Shown piece by piece: positions 6,168-13,797 of a stretch of 13,797 nt of DNA (positions are counted from its first letter, which is position 1; every line of letters starts with the position of its first letter). Origin of the DNA: Bacillota bacterium (GTDB lineage Bacteria > Vulcanimicrobiota > JAMDEM01); NCBI GenBank assembly GCA_023486985.1, contig JAMDEM010000058.1, positions 1 through 13,797 of the forward strand, read 5' to 3'. The translations under genes and the position numbers were made by a program. The notes beneath the pieces were generated by a model, which saw nothing but the letters and a program-made list of their open reading frames with translations, had not been told where the DNA came from and made no database searches.

Positions 6168-6312
6168 TACGTCTATGCCTATAAAATTTTATGGGGTTGT
6201 GAGTTTCTGGCTGATTTTTAGCTTTTGATATAAAAAAAGCGAGGTTTTATTTTTTTCAAGTGAGCCTGGCTTTTTTGTATTTTCTTCAAACCCCATGAGG
6301 AGGACTTTATAA
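6168..6312 (+). promoter_or_regulatory. Long rpoB leader with a stem next to the Shine-Dalgarno
   Basis: About 145 nt separate the inferred start site from ATG 6313. ATGGGGTT (6191-6198) pairs perfectly over 90 bases with AACCCCAT (6289-6296), whose 3' arm abuts the ribosome site GAGGAGGA (6297-6304; eight bases to ATG). Between the arms lie A- and T-runs and a possible GCTTTT/AAAAGC stem. The layout suggests an RNA domain that could control rpoB translation; this is inference. No reading frame is seen in it. Confidence 0.5.
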
Positions 6313-9300
6313 ATGCCCATAACAAGCAAACTAAAATCAAACGGAAGACTTTCCTTTCAAAAGATTCCCCATGTTCTTGAAATTCCAAATTTAATAGAGC
6401 TTCAGCGTTCCTCGTACGAGTGGTTCCTGAAAGAAGGAATGCAGGAAACTTTCAATGATATTTCTCCCATTGTTGATTTCACGGGGAATCTTGTTCTTGA
6501 ATTTCTTGAGCATTCTTTCGGGGAACCCCAGTATTCGACTGAGGAGTGCCGCGACCGGGATATGACCTATGCCCTGCCTCTTAAAGTACGGGTAAGGCTC
6601 ATTACCAAGGAAGCCGGCGAAGTAAAGGAAATAAAAGAGCAGGAAATTTTTATGGGAGACTTCCCTTCCATGACCCCAAAAGGCACTTTTCTCATCAACG
6701 GTGCAGAAAGAGTTATTGTCAGTCAGCTTGTCCGTTCGCCGGGAGTTTATTTTCAGGCTACCACTGATCCGTCCGGAAAGAAGTATTTTGTTGCCACGGT
6801 GATACCCGACCGGGGCGCATGGATGGAATTTGAATCAGACGCCAATGACGCCATAGGCGTAAGGATTGACAAAACAAGGAAGGTTCCCGCCACGGCTCTT
6901 ATAAGGGCTCTCGGGTATGCTACCGACAAGGAGCTTCTCAAACTTTTTAATAACGATCCGGTAATAGTAAATACCATGGCAAAAGACGGCATGAAGAATC
7001 AGGACGAAGCCCTGGTTGAAATTTACCGGAAGTTAAGGCCCGGCGACCCTCCAAATGTGGAAAGCGCAAAGAATCTTATTCATAATCTTTTCTTTGATTC
7101 AAAAAGATATAATCTTGCAAAAGTCGGCAGATATAAATTAGCTAAGAAACTGGGTCTTAAGATACCCTGCAAAAAGTGCGGCAGTTTGTTTAAAGCCGGC
7201 GTAACAGTTTGCAATAATTGTAAAACCCCGCTGGTTTATGAAACGACCTTAAACAGAGACGACATTGTTGCAATCGTAAAATGCATGACTGCCCTGGTAC
7301 GCGGCGAGGGCGATGCGGATGATATTGACCATCTCGGCAACCGCCGCATCAGAGCGGTAGGAGAACTTCTTCAGAATCAATTCAGAGTGGGGCTCCTGAG
7401 GCTTGAGCGCGTCGTGCGGGAAAGAATGACAGTGCAGGACATAGAAACAGTAACTCCCCAGGCGCTGATAAACATCAGGCCTGTTGTTGCTGCTATCAAG
7501 GAGTTCTTCGGCTCAAGCCAGCTTTCACAGTTTATGGATCAGACAAATTCACTGGCGGAACTGACTCACAAGAGAAGATTGTCGGCTCTTGGTCCCGGCG
7601 GCTTGAGCAGGGAAAGAGCAGGCTTTGAGGTAAGGGATGTTCATTATTCCCATTACGGCAGAATCTGCCCCATTGAAACTCCTGAAGGGCCGAATATCGG
7701 GTTGATAGGTTCTCTCGCCACCTTTGCAAGAGTTAATGAATTCGGCTTCATAATGACTCCTTATAGAAAGGTAAAAAAGGGAGTGGTTTTTGATGAGCTG
7801 GTTTATTTAAGCGCCGACGAAGAAGACGACCATGTAATTGCGCAGGCAAACACTCCGATTGATGAGCACAACAGAATAGTTGACCAGAAAGTGGTAGTGA
7901 GAGCAAGACATGAAACCCAGATAGTCCCCGTGGATCAGGTGGATTTCATGGATGTTTCTCCCAAGCAGATAGTTTCAGTTGCAACGGCACTCATTCCCTT
8001 CCTTGAGCATGATGACGCAAACAGAGCTTTAATGGGTGCTAATATGCAGAGGCAGGCAGTTCCTCTTATCCAGCCTGATTCTCCTGTTGTTGCCACCGGC
8101 ATGGAATACAGGGCGGCAAAAGATTCGGGAGCGCTGGTGATAGCCGAGGAAGGCGGCATAGTCTTATCGGTTACGGCTGATGAGATAGTGATTCAGGATG
8201 CAAAGGGAAAGAAGCGGGTTTATACGCTTTCTAAATTTAAAAGATCAAATGCAGGTACCTGCATCAATCAAAGACCGATTGTCAGTAAGGGAGACAAGGT
8301 TCAGGCAAATCAGGTGATTGCCGACGGCTCTTCCAGCGTGAGGGGCGAACTTGCCCTTGGAAGAAATGTCCTGGTGGCTTTTATGCCATGGGAAGGTTAT
8401 AACTATGAAGACGCCATACTTATAAGCGAAGCTCTTGTAAAAGACGATGTTTATACTTCGATTCATATTGAAGAATATGAGTGCGAGGCAAGGGATACCA
8501 AGCTCGGAGCCGAGGAAATTACCAGGGATATTCCCAATGTTGGAGAGGAAGCCTTGAAGGACCTTGATGAGCGCGGAATTATAAGAATAGGCGCTGAAGT
8601 TAGGCCCGAGGATATCCTGGTGGGAAAGGTAACTCCCAAAGGCGAGACCGAGCTTACCGCAGAGGAAAGGCTGTTAAGAGCCATATTTGGTGAGAAAGCA
8701 AGGGACGTAAGGGACACCTCCCTTAAAGTTCCTCATGGAGAAAAAGGAAAAGTAATTGATGTAAAAGTTTTCTCCCGGGAAAAGGGAGATGAGCTTTCTC
8801 CGGGCGTTAACCAGCTGGTGCGAGTCTATGTTGCCCAGAAAAGGAAGGTTCTTCAGGGCGATAAACTTGCCGGAAGGCACGGAAACAAAGGAGTTATAGC
8901 CAAGGTTCTTCCGGTTGAAGATATGCCTTATCTTCCGGACGGAACTCCAATTGAGATTGTTCTTAATCCTCTTGGAGTGCCCTCAAGAATGAATATCGGA
9001 CAGGTTCTTGAAACTCATATTGGCGGAGCCGCTCAAATGCTTGGATTGAGAGTTGAGTGCCCTGTTTTTGACGGTGCCACAGAAGCTGAAATCCGGAGCA
9101 TGATGAGAAGGGCAAAGATAGGCGAGATTTTTAAGAATCATGGCATAGATGTGGATAATGCCGAGATTATCTACATTATAAGAGAAGAAACTTTAACGCG
9201 CAGGCTTAAAAACTTCATGAAGAAAAAAGATATGGTGCTTACCGACAGTGAAGTTGAAAGCCTTATAAATAAAGGAAAGAAAAAGCTGGATGAGTATATT

Positions 9301-9993
9301 GCAGGCTTCCTTGAAAAAAGCAAGGTTGCTTTTAGTCAAAAGGAACTGAGCGAGGTACTGCAGGAAAAGACCATGGAAATAAGGTTAAGAGAAGTCTTGA
9401 AAAAGAAAGACATCCAGAAAACTGAAGCAGAGATTCAGGATCTTGCAGGCTATATTGAGCTTATGAAGACAGTGGAAGTGGACGGCAAGAGCATCCTTTT
9501 TGACGGACGAAGCGGCGAGGCTTTTGACCGCAGGATTACCATTGGCCAGATATATATGATGAAGCTTGCCCACCTCGTGGATGACAAGATTCATGCCAGG
9601 TCCACCGGTCCATACTCTTTGATAACCCAGCAGCCTCTTGGAGGAAAGGCGCAGTTCGGCGGACAGAGATTCGGAGAGATGGAAGTCTGGGCACTTGAGG
9701 CGTACGGCGCGGCTTACACTCTGCAGGAGCTTTTAACGGTTAAATCCGATGATGTGGTTGGACGAGTTAAAACATACGAGGCGATTGTTAAGGGTGAAAA
9801 CGTGCTTGAGCCCGGCGTGCCTGAATCATTCAAGGTTCTTATGAAGGAGCTTCAAAGCCTCTGTCTCGATGTTAAAATTCTTTCAGCAGATGAGAAGGAA
9901 ATTGAATTAAAAGGTATTGACGAGGATAAAGATATAAAGGCAACAGCAAGAGAACTCGGGCTTGATATAGGAGAAGAAGCTGTAACCATATAA
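6313..9993 (+). CDS. rpoB: RNA polymerase beta subunit
   Basis: This intact 1226-aa protein carries the whole set of beta signatures and forms the catalytic core of RNA polymerase with RpoC, alpha and omega. It starts at ATG 6313 behind GAGGAGGA. The N-terminal region reads 'SFQKIPHVLEIPNLIELQRSSYEWFL'. Mid-protein come 'DIDHLGNRRIRAVGELLQNQF' and the rifampicin-binding cluster 'SQFMDQTNSLAELTHKRRLS' (D409, H419, S424, the sensitive-type residues). The C-terminal half has 'GRHGNKGVI', 'GPYSLITQQPLGGKAQFGGQRFGEMEVWALEAYGAA' in two adjoining motifs, and 'VPESFKVLMKELQSL'. Two features are unusual. A CxxC-x10-CxxC zinc-ribbon-like insertion (C286, C289, C300, C303) occupies the variable loop after 'VGRYKLAKKLGL'. 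A Lys/Glu-rich, helical insertion of over 100 residues (~934-1055) separates 'CPVFDGATEAEI' from 'DGRSGEAFDR'. rplJ and rplL are not upstream; rpoC follows after a repeat-filled gap. Confidence 0.97.
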   Translation: MPITSKLKSNGRLSFQKIPHVLEIPNLIELQRSSYEWFLKEGMQETFNDISPIVDFTGNLVLEFLEHSFGEPQYSTEECRDRDMTYALPLKVRVRLITKEAGEVKEIKEQEIFMGDFPSMTPKGTFLINGAERVIVSQLVRSPGVYFQATTDPSGKKYFVATVIPDRGAWMEFESDANDAIGVRIDKTRKVPATALIRALGYATDKELLKLFNNDPVIVNTMAKDGMKNQDEALVEIYRKLRPGDPPNVESAKNLIHNLFFDSKRYNLAKVGRYKLAKKLGLKIPCKKCGSLFKAGVTVCNNCKTPLVYETTLNRDDIVAIVKCMTALVRGEGDADDIDHLGNRRIRAVGELLQNQFRVGLLRLERVVRERMTVQDIETVTPQALINIRPVVAAIKEFFGSSQLSQFMDQTNSLAELTHKRRLSALGPGGLSRERAGFEVRDVHYSHYGRICPIETPEGPNIGLIGSLATFARVNEFGFIMTPYRKVKKGVVFDELVYLSADEEDDHVIAQANTPIDEHNRIVDQKVVVRARHETQIVPVDQVDFMDVSPKQIVSVATALIPFLEHDDANRALMGANMQRQAVPLIQPDSPVVATGMEYRAAKDSGALVIAEEGGIVLSVTADEIVIQDAKGKKRVYTLSKFKRSNAGTCINQRPIVSKGDKVQANQVIADGSSSVRGELALGRNVLVAFMPWEGYNYEDAILISEALVKDDVYTSIHIEEYECEARDTKLGAEEITRDIPNVGEEALKDLDERGIIRIGAEVRPEDILVGKVTPKGETELTAEERLLRAIFGEKARDVRDTSLKVPHGEKGKVIDVKVFSREKGDELSPGVNQLVRVYVAQKRKVLQGDKLAGRHGNKGVIAKVLPVEDMPYLPDGTPIEIVLNPLGVPSRMNIGQVLETHIGGAAQMLGLRVECPVFDGATEAEIRSMMRRAKIGEIFKNHGIDVDNAEIIYIIREETLTRRLKNFMKKKDMVLTDSEVESLINKGKKKLDEYIAGFLEKSKVAFSQKELSEVLQEKTMEIRLREVLKKKDIQKTEAEIQDLAGYIELMKTVEVDGKSILFDGRSGEAFDRRITIGQIYMMKLAHLVDDKIHARSTGPYSLITQQPLGGKAQFGGQRFGEMEVWALEAYGAAYTLQELLTVKSDDVVGRVKTYEAIVKGENVLEPGVPESFKVLMKELQSLCLDVKILSADEKEIELKGIDEDKDIKATARELGLDIGEEAVTI

Positions 9994-10000
9994 GGAATAT

Positions 10001-10106
10001 GTCCCCTCGCCCTCCCCTCTCCAGCGGGGAGTGGGAACAATTAAACATCCTCGCCCCGGAGGCGGGTACCCGCCCTGAAAGGGTGGGTGGGATAAAGGTG
10101 AGGGGC
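10001..10106 (+). repeat. Palindromic GC-rich repeat element between rpoB and rpoC
   Basis: The 164-bp gap between rpoB and rpoC is filled by a GC-rich block unlike its surroundings. Outer arms CCCCTCGCC (10003-10011) and GGTGAGGGG (10097-10105) are inverted with one G-U. Inside are CTCCCC (10012-10017)/GGGGAG (10026-10031), a perfect palindrome GGCGGGTACCCGCC (10061-10074), and CCCGCCCT (10069-10076)/AGGGTGGG (10080-10087) with a GAA loop. The structure is that of a small non-autonomous repeat (REP or MITE type). There is no T-run, so it should not stop transcription. It happens to be free of stop codons in the rpoC frame. Confidence 0.65.
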
Positions 10107-10142
10107 TCGCAATGGCAATATGTGTTATTACGCAGCCACTAT

Positions 10143-10149
10143 AAGGGGG
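10143..10149 (+). promoter_or_regulatory. Shine-Dalgarno deciding the rpoC start
   Basis: AAGGGGG lies eight bases before TTG 10158. This, with the conserved RpoC N-terminus directly after, fixes translation at the TTG and not at the upstream ATG at 9999. Confidence 0.75.
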
Positions 10150-10157
10150 TAATTTTC

Positions 10158-13100
10158 TTGATAGACGTAAACAACTTTGATGCAATGAAGATAGGCCTTG
10201 CTTCTCCCCAGCAGATAAGAGAATGGTCATACGGGGAAGTAAAAAAGCCGGAAACCATAAACTACCGTACTTTAAAGCCTGAAAGAGACGGTCTTTTCTG
10301 CGAAAGGATTTTTGGTCCAATCAAAGACTGGGAATGCCACTGCGGAAAGTATAAGAGAATCCGTTTTAAGGGCATAATCTGCGACAAATGCGGAGTTGAA
10401 GTAACCAGGTCAAAGGTAAGAAGGGAAAGGATGGGCCATTTTGAGCTTGCCACACCGGTATCTCATATCTGGTATTTCAAGGGAGTTCCTTCAAGAATAG
10501 GATTACTCCTTGACATTTCGCCCAGGACCCTTGAAAAGGTTATATACTTTGCCTCTTACATTGTCATAGATCCCGGAACAACGACTATTCAGAAAAAGTC
10601 GCTTTTAAGTGAAATGGAGTACAGGGAAGCCCGGGAAAAGTACGGCAATTCTTTTAAAGCAGGCATGGGCGCTGAGGCGATTAAAGAGCTTCTTCATGAA
10701 ATAGACCTTGAAAAGATGTATAAGGAGCTTAAAGTAGGCGTCAAGACTCTTTCGGGTCAGAAGAGAGTTAAGGCGATAAAGAGGCTCGAGGTGGTGGAGG
10801 CATTCAGAAAGTCCGGCAACAGACCCGAATGGATGATTCTGGAAGTTCTGCCCGTAATACCGCCGGAACTGCGCCCCATGGTTCAGCTTGACGGCGGAAG
10901 ATTTGCCACCTCCGATTTAAACGACCTTTATAGAAGAGTTATAAACAGAAATAACAGATTAAAAAGGCTTCTTGATCTTGGAGCGCCTGAAATTATTGTT
11001 AAAAACGAAAAAAGGATGCTTCAGGAAGCAGTTGATGCCTTAATTGACAACGGCCGGCGCGGAAGACCGGTTACCGGACCCAATAACAGGCCTCTTAAGT
11101 CCTTAAGCGATATGCTTAAAGGAAAGCAGGGCAGATTCAGGCAGAATCTTCTCGGCAAGAGAGTTGATTATTCCGGAAGATCCGTAATCGTTGTAGGTCC
11201 AAATTTAAAACTTCATCAATGCGGTCTTCCCAAGGAAATGGCTCTTGAGCTTTTCAAGCCTTTTGTGATGAAAAAGCTTGTTGACCGGGGGCTGGTGCAT
11301 AACATAAAAAGCGCAAAAAAGATGGTTGAAAGAGCAAGGGCTGAAGTATGGGATGTGCTGGAAGAAGTTATTAAAGACCATCCGGTGCTTCTTAACAGGG
11401 CTCCTACTTTGCACAGGCTTGGTATTCAGGCATTCGAGCCGGTTTTAGTTGACGGGAAAGCCATACAGATTCACCCTCTGGTCTGCACTCCTTACAATGC
11501 GGATTTTGACGGAGACCAGATGGCTGTTCACCTTCCTCTTTCGTCTGAAGCTATTGCCGAGGCAAGAATTCTTATGCTTTCTTCCAATAACCTGCTTCTG
11601 CCTGCTTTCGGCGTGCCGGCTACAACGCCTACTCAGGATATGGTTCTTGGCTCTTATTACCTTACGGTTGAGAAGAAGGGCTCCAAGGGCGAGGGCAGAA
11701 CTTTCGCTGACGCAGAGGAATCCATCCATGCTTATCATGCCGGAGTAATCGAGCTTCAGAGTGCTATTAAAGTCAGAATAAACAGCCAGATTATTGATAC
11801 CACCGTGGGAAGAATAATTTTCAACCAGGCGATCCCGGAAAACCTGAACTGGCCTTTCATTAACCATATTGTTGACAAGCACAGCCTGGTAAAGCTGGTT
11901 TCAAAATGCCACCGCCTTTATGGCAATGCAAAGACAGCAGTGCTGCTGGACAACATTAAATCTCTTGGTTTTACTTTTGCAACGGTTTCAGGAACTACTA
12001 TATCAGTTGACGACATCAGCATTCCTCCGCAAAAGAAGGAAATACTGGAGGCGTCTGAAAAAGAAGTTGATGTGGCAGAAAAGTATTTCTCCCAGGGTCT
12101 TACCACGGAAGAGGAAAAATACAAAAGAATAATTGAAATCTGGACAAAAGCCACTGAGAATGTTGCCACTGCTATGGTTAAGAATTTCGATAGATTGAAT
12201 CCTATATATATGATGGCAACCTCGGGAGCCAGGGGAAATGTTGCACAGGTTAAGCAGATTGCCGGTATGAGAGGCCTTATGGCTGACCCATCGGGACGAA
12301 TTCTGCCCCTGCCCATCAAGGCAAACTTGAGAGAAGGACTTTCCGTGCTGGAGTTCTTTATCTCCACACACGGCGCAAGAAAGGGTCTGGCTGATACTGC
12401 ATTGAGAACGGCTGATTCAGGCTACCTTACCAGAAGATTGATAGATGTTGCCCAGGATATAATTGTAAGAATTGATGACTGCGGAACAAGTAACGGGATA
12501 TTGATGGAAGCGTTAAAAGAAGGGAATGAAATAATTGTTTCCCTGGCTGAGAGGATAACAGGGAGAATTACCTGCGAAGATTTAAAGCTCCCGAAACATA
12601 AGAAGCCTATAGTGAGCCAGGGTGAAGAGATACAGGAAGAAGCAGCCGAAGGCATAGAAAAGGCAGGCATTACAACGGTAAAGGTGCGTTCGGCTCTTAC
12701 CTGCAGGGCAAGGTATGGAGTTTGTGCAAAATGCTACGGAAGAAATCTTGCAACAGGCAAGATGGTTGAAAACGGCGAAACCGTTGGAATCATAGCCGCC
12801 CAGTCAATCGGAGAGCCCGGAACCCAGCTTACCTTAAGAACATTCCACTACGGGGGAGCGGTAACATCTGAAGATATTGTTCAGGGTCTCCCCAGAGTTG
12901 AGGAAGTTTTTGAGGCAAGGAAGCCCAAGAACTATGCATTCCTGGCTGAAATCGAAGGTATCGTTCAGATAGGCCAGGAGAAGGGAATGCGAAAGATTGA
13001 AATTAAGGGTACAAGTAAAGAAAAAGAAGAGTCCCCGTATTATGTTCCTGCAGGAATAAGCTTTAAGGTAGGACAGGGCGACCATGTGGAAGCAGGCACC

Positions 13101-13706
13101 CAGTTGAGCGAAGGCTCTCTTAATCCTCATGATGTTTTAAGAATCAGGGGCGTGAATGAAGTTCAGAAATATCTTGTAAACGAAGTTCAGGAAGTTTACA
13201 GGTCACAGGGCGTGGACATAAACGACAAGCATATAGAAGTGATAGTCAGGCAGATGCTTAGAAAAGTTAAGATTGACGATGCAGGTGATACCAGCTTCCT
13301 GCCCGGCAGTTTAATTGACGCCTTTGTCTTTGATGAAGAAAATGAAAGAGTCAGGAAGCTGAGGAAGAAACAGCCTGCAACCGCCAGACCTGTTCTCCTC
13401 GGAGTTACCAAGGCGTCTCTGGCAACTGATTCATTCCTTTCAGCGGCATCGTTCCAGGAAACCACAAGGGTTCTTACAGAAGCAGCCATTAACGGCAAAG
13501 TGGATTCCCTGCTTGGCTTGAAAGAAAACGTTATTGTTGGGAAGCTTATTCCTGCAGGAACGGGAATGAATACTTACAGGAATATAGATATCGAGCTGGC
13601 TGACGGCGGAGACATTCCTCTGGGCGAAAGGCACTTGCTTGAATCAATAGGCAGTTTCCCAGGCGATGAAGCAGAGGAATTTGAAGAAGTCGGAGAAAGA
13701 ATATAA
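10158..13706 (+). CDS. rpoC: RNA polymerase beta' subunit
   Basis: This 1182-aa protein carries the catalytic Mg site and DNA clamp of RNA polymerase. I start it at TTG 10158, where the product becomes 'MIDVNNFDAMKIGLASPQQI', the usual family N-terminus. The frame stays open to ATG 9999, but those 53 codons are encoded by the palindromic repeat and have no Shine-Dalgarno. The N-terminal zinc site uses C60, C62, C75 and C78 (CHCGKY...CDKC). The rudder/lid region includes 'GKQGRFRQNLLGKRVDYSGR'. The catalytic loop NADFDGD lies at 447-453 (D449, D451, D453). The bridge helix/trigger loop region contains 'ISTHGARKGLADTALRTADS'. The second zinc site uses C775, C849, C856 and C859. The length shows no SI3-type insertion. 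It is co-transcribed with rpoB, since no terminator or promoter lies between them, and ends at a strong terminator. Confidence 0.97.
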   Translation: MIDVNNFDAMKIGLASPQQIREWSYGEVKKPETINYRTLKPERDGLFCERIFGPIKDWECHCGKYKRIRFKGIICDKCGVEVTRSKVRRERMGHFELATPVSHIWYFKGVPSRIGLLLDISPRTLEKVIYFASYIVIDPGTTTIQKKSLLSEMEYREAREKYGNSFKAGMGAEAIKELLHEIDLEKMYKELKVGVKTLSGQKRVKAIKRLEVVEAFRKSGNRPEWMILEVLPVIPPELRPMVQLDGGRFATSDLNDLYRRVINRNNRLKRLLDLGAPEIIVKNEKRMLQEAVDALIDNGRRGRPVTGPNNRPLKSLSDMLKGKQGRFRQNLLGKRVDYSGRSVIVVGPNLKLHQCGLPKEMALELFKPFVMKKLVDRGLVHNIKSAKKMVERARAEVWDVLEEVIKDHPVLLNRAPTLHRLGIQAFEPVLVDGKAIQIHPLVCTPYNADFDGDQMAVHLPLSSEAIAEARILMLSSNNLLLPAFGVPATTPTQDMVLGSYYLTVEKKGSKGEGRTFADAEESIHAYHAGVIELQSAIKVRINSQIIDTTVGRIIFNQAIPENLNWPFINHIVDKHSLVKLVSKCHRLYGNAKTAVLLDNIKSLGFTFATVSGTTISVDDISIPPQKKEILEASEKEVDVAEKYFSQGLTTEEEKYKRIIEIWTKATENVATAMVKNFDRLNPIYMMATSGARGNVAQVKQIAGMRGLMADPSGRILPLPIKANLREGLSVLEFFISTHGARKGLADTALRTADSGYLTRRLIDVAQDIIVRIDDCGTSNGILMEALKEGNEIIVSLAERITGRITCEDLKLPKHKKPIVSQGEEIQEEAAEGIEKAGITTVKVRSALTCRARYGVCAKCYGRNLATGKMVENGETVGIIAAQSIGEPGTQLTLRTFHYGGAVTSEDIVQGLPRVEEVFEARKPKNYAFLAEIEGIVQIGQEKGMRKIEIKGTSKEKEESPYYVPAGISFKVGQGDHVEAGTQLSEGSLNPHDVLRIRGVNEVQKYLVNEVQEVYRSQGVDINDKHIEVIVRQMLRKVKIDDAGDTSFLPGSLIDAFVFDEENERVRKLRKKQPATARPVLLGVTKASLATDSFLSAASFQETTRVLTEAAINGKVDSLLGLKENVIVGKLIPAGTGMNTYRNIDIELADGGDIPLGERHLLESIGSFPGDEAEEFEEVGERI

Positions 13707-13719
13707 GTTTATTTTTAAA

Positions 13720-13765
13720 ATCAGAAAATGCCGTTCCCTCTGGAACGGCATTTTCTGATAAAACT
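13720..13765 (+). terminator. Intrinsic terminator after rpoC
   Basis: A perfect 18-bp stem (13720-13737 with 13742-13759) closes a four-base loop (CTCT). The core GCCGTTCC/GGAACGGC is flanked by AGAAAAT on the left and ATTTTCT on the right, so it can work on both strands. It begins 14 bases past the rpoC stop. Confidence 0.9.
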
Positions 13766-13766
13766 A

Positions 13767-13795
13767 TTGACAAGATATTATATGAGTGATAAAAT
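13767..13795 (+). promoter_or_regulatory. Extended -10 promoter for a gene beyond the window
   Basis: TTGACA (13767-13772) is 17 bp from TAAAAT (13790-13795), with TGA at 13787-13789 as the extended -10. This is the same layout as the rpoB promoter. It lies directly after the rpoC terminator, so the next gene has its own transcript and is not part of the rpoBC operon. Confidence 0.75.
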
Positions 13796-13797
13796 AC

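Noticed and set aside
9999..10157. N-terminal extension of RpoC from ATG 9999 (53 residues)
   Set aside because: It is encoded by a palindromic GC-rich repeat, has no good ribosome site, and the known RpoC N-terminus begins at 10158 behind AAGGGGG.
9907..10320. Minus-strand frame of 137 codons across the rpoB-rpoC junction
   Set aside because: It spans the 3' end of rpoB, the repeat and the 5' end of rpoC; low-complexity Pro/Gly/Arg product from the repeat.
11445..11882. Minus-strand frame of 145 codons inside rpoC
   Set aside because: It is antisense to the catalytic-loop region of rpoC and shows no domain; explained by codon bias of the real gene.
11918..12367. Minus-strand frame of 149 codons inside rpoC
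   Set aside because: It is a shadow of the highly conserved rpoC coding frame, with no ribosome site and no recognisable protein.
1..13797. CRISPR array, tRNA, rRNA or intact transposase
   Set aside because: No regularly spaced direct repeats, no cloverleaf or rRNA signature, and no transposase motifs were seen on either strand.

Overview
The window is bacterial, with one gene direction throughout (all on +), and has three layers. Positions 1-3668 are a compact run of three exported-protein genes. Positions 3669-4674 are an A+T-rich accessory patch carrying a ribbon-helix-helix/PIN toxin-antitoxin pair. Positions 4675-13706 hold a phosphodiester-glycosidase-domain gene with a long structured leader, then the RNA polymerase genes rpoB and rpoC. 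RpoB and RpoC are separate proteins. RpoC (1182 aa) lacks the large trigger-loop insertion of Proteobacteria. RpoB carries two unusual insertions. I cannot name the phylum from sequence alone; the mix of FW (NBR1-like) Ig domains, PEGA domains and an atypical RpoB suggests a little-studied, probably uncultured lineage.

Region by region: (1) The 3' part of a secreted protein made of tandem NBR1-type Ig-like domains opens the window (5' end missing). Two proteins with signal peptides follow. They have different N-terminal modules, but both end in a thioredoxin-fold domain that has lost the CxxC active site. Gaps of 33 and 0 bp imply one operon of envelope or secreted proteins, probably with binding rather than redox roles. 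(2) About 340 bp without a gene contains a stranded strong Shine-Dalgarno sequence, a possible insertion-sequence remnant, and a promoter/operator for the toxin-antitoxin pair. (3) A consensus-like promoter at 4777-4805 starts a ~150-nt structured RNA ending in a very strong intrinsic terminator, only 26 nt before the start codon of the glycosidase gene. This is the layout of an attenuator or riboswitch, and I do not recognise the class. (4) A GC-rich hairpin repeat/terminator closes that gene. (5) rpoB has its own extended -10 promoter and a ~145-nt leader. rplJ/rplL, its usual upstream neighbours, are absent. A ~105-bp palindromic GC-rich repeat lies between rpoB and rpoC, and rpoC appears to start at a TTG behind a good Shine-Dalgarno sequence. 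(6) An 18-bp hairpin terminator ends rpoC, and a further extended -10 promoter lies at the right edge for a gene outside the window.

Three long reading frames would mislead a simple gene caller. The first gene continues off the left edge. The glycosidase frame runs open backwards through its own terminator. The rpoC frame runs open backwards through the palindromic repeat. I chose starts from Shine-Dalgarno position, signal peptide and family N-terminus.
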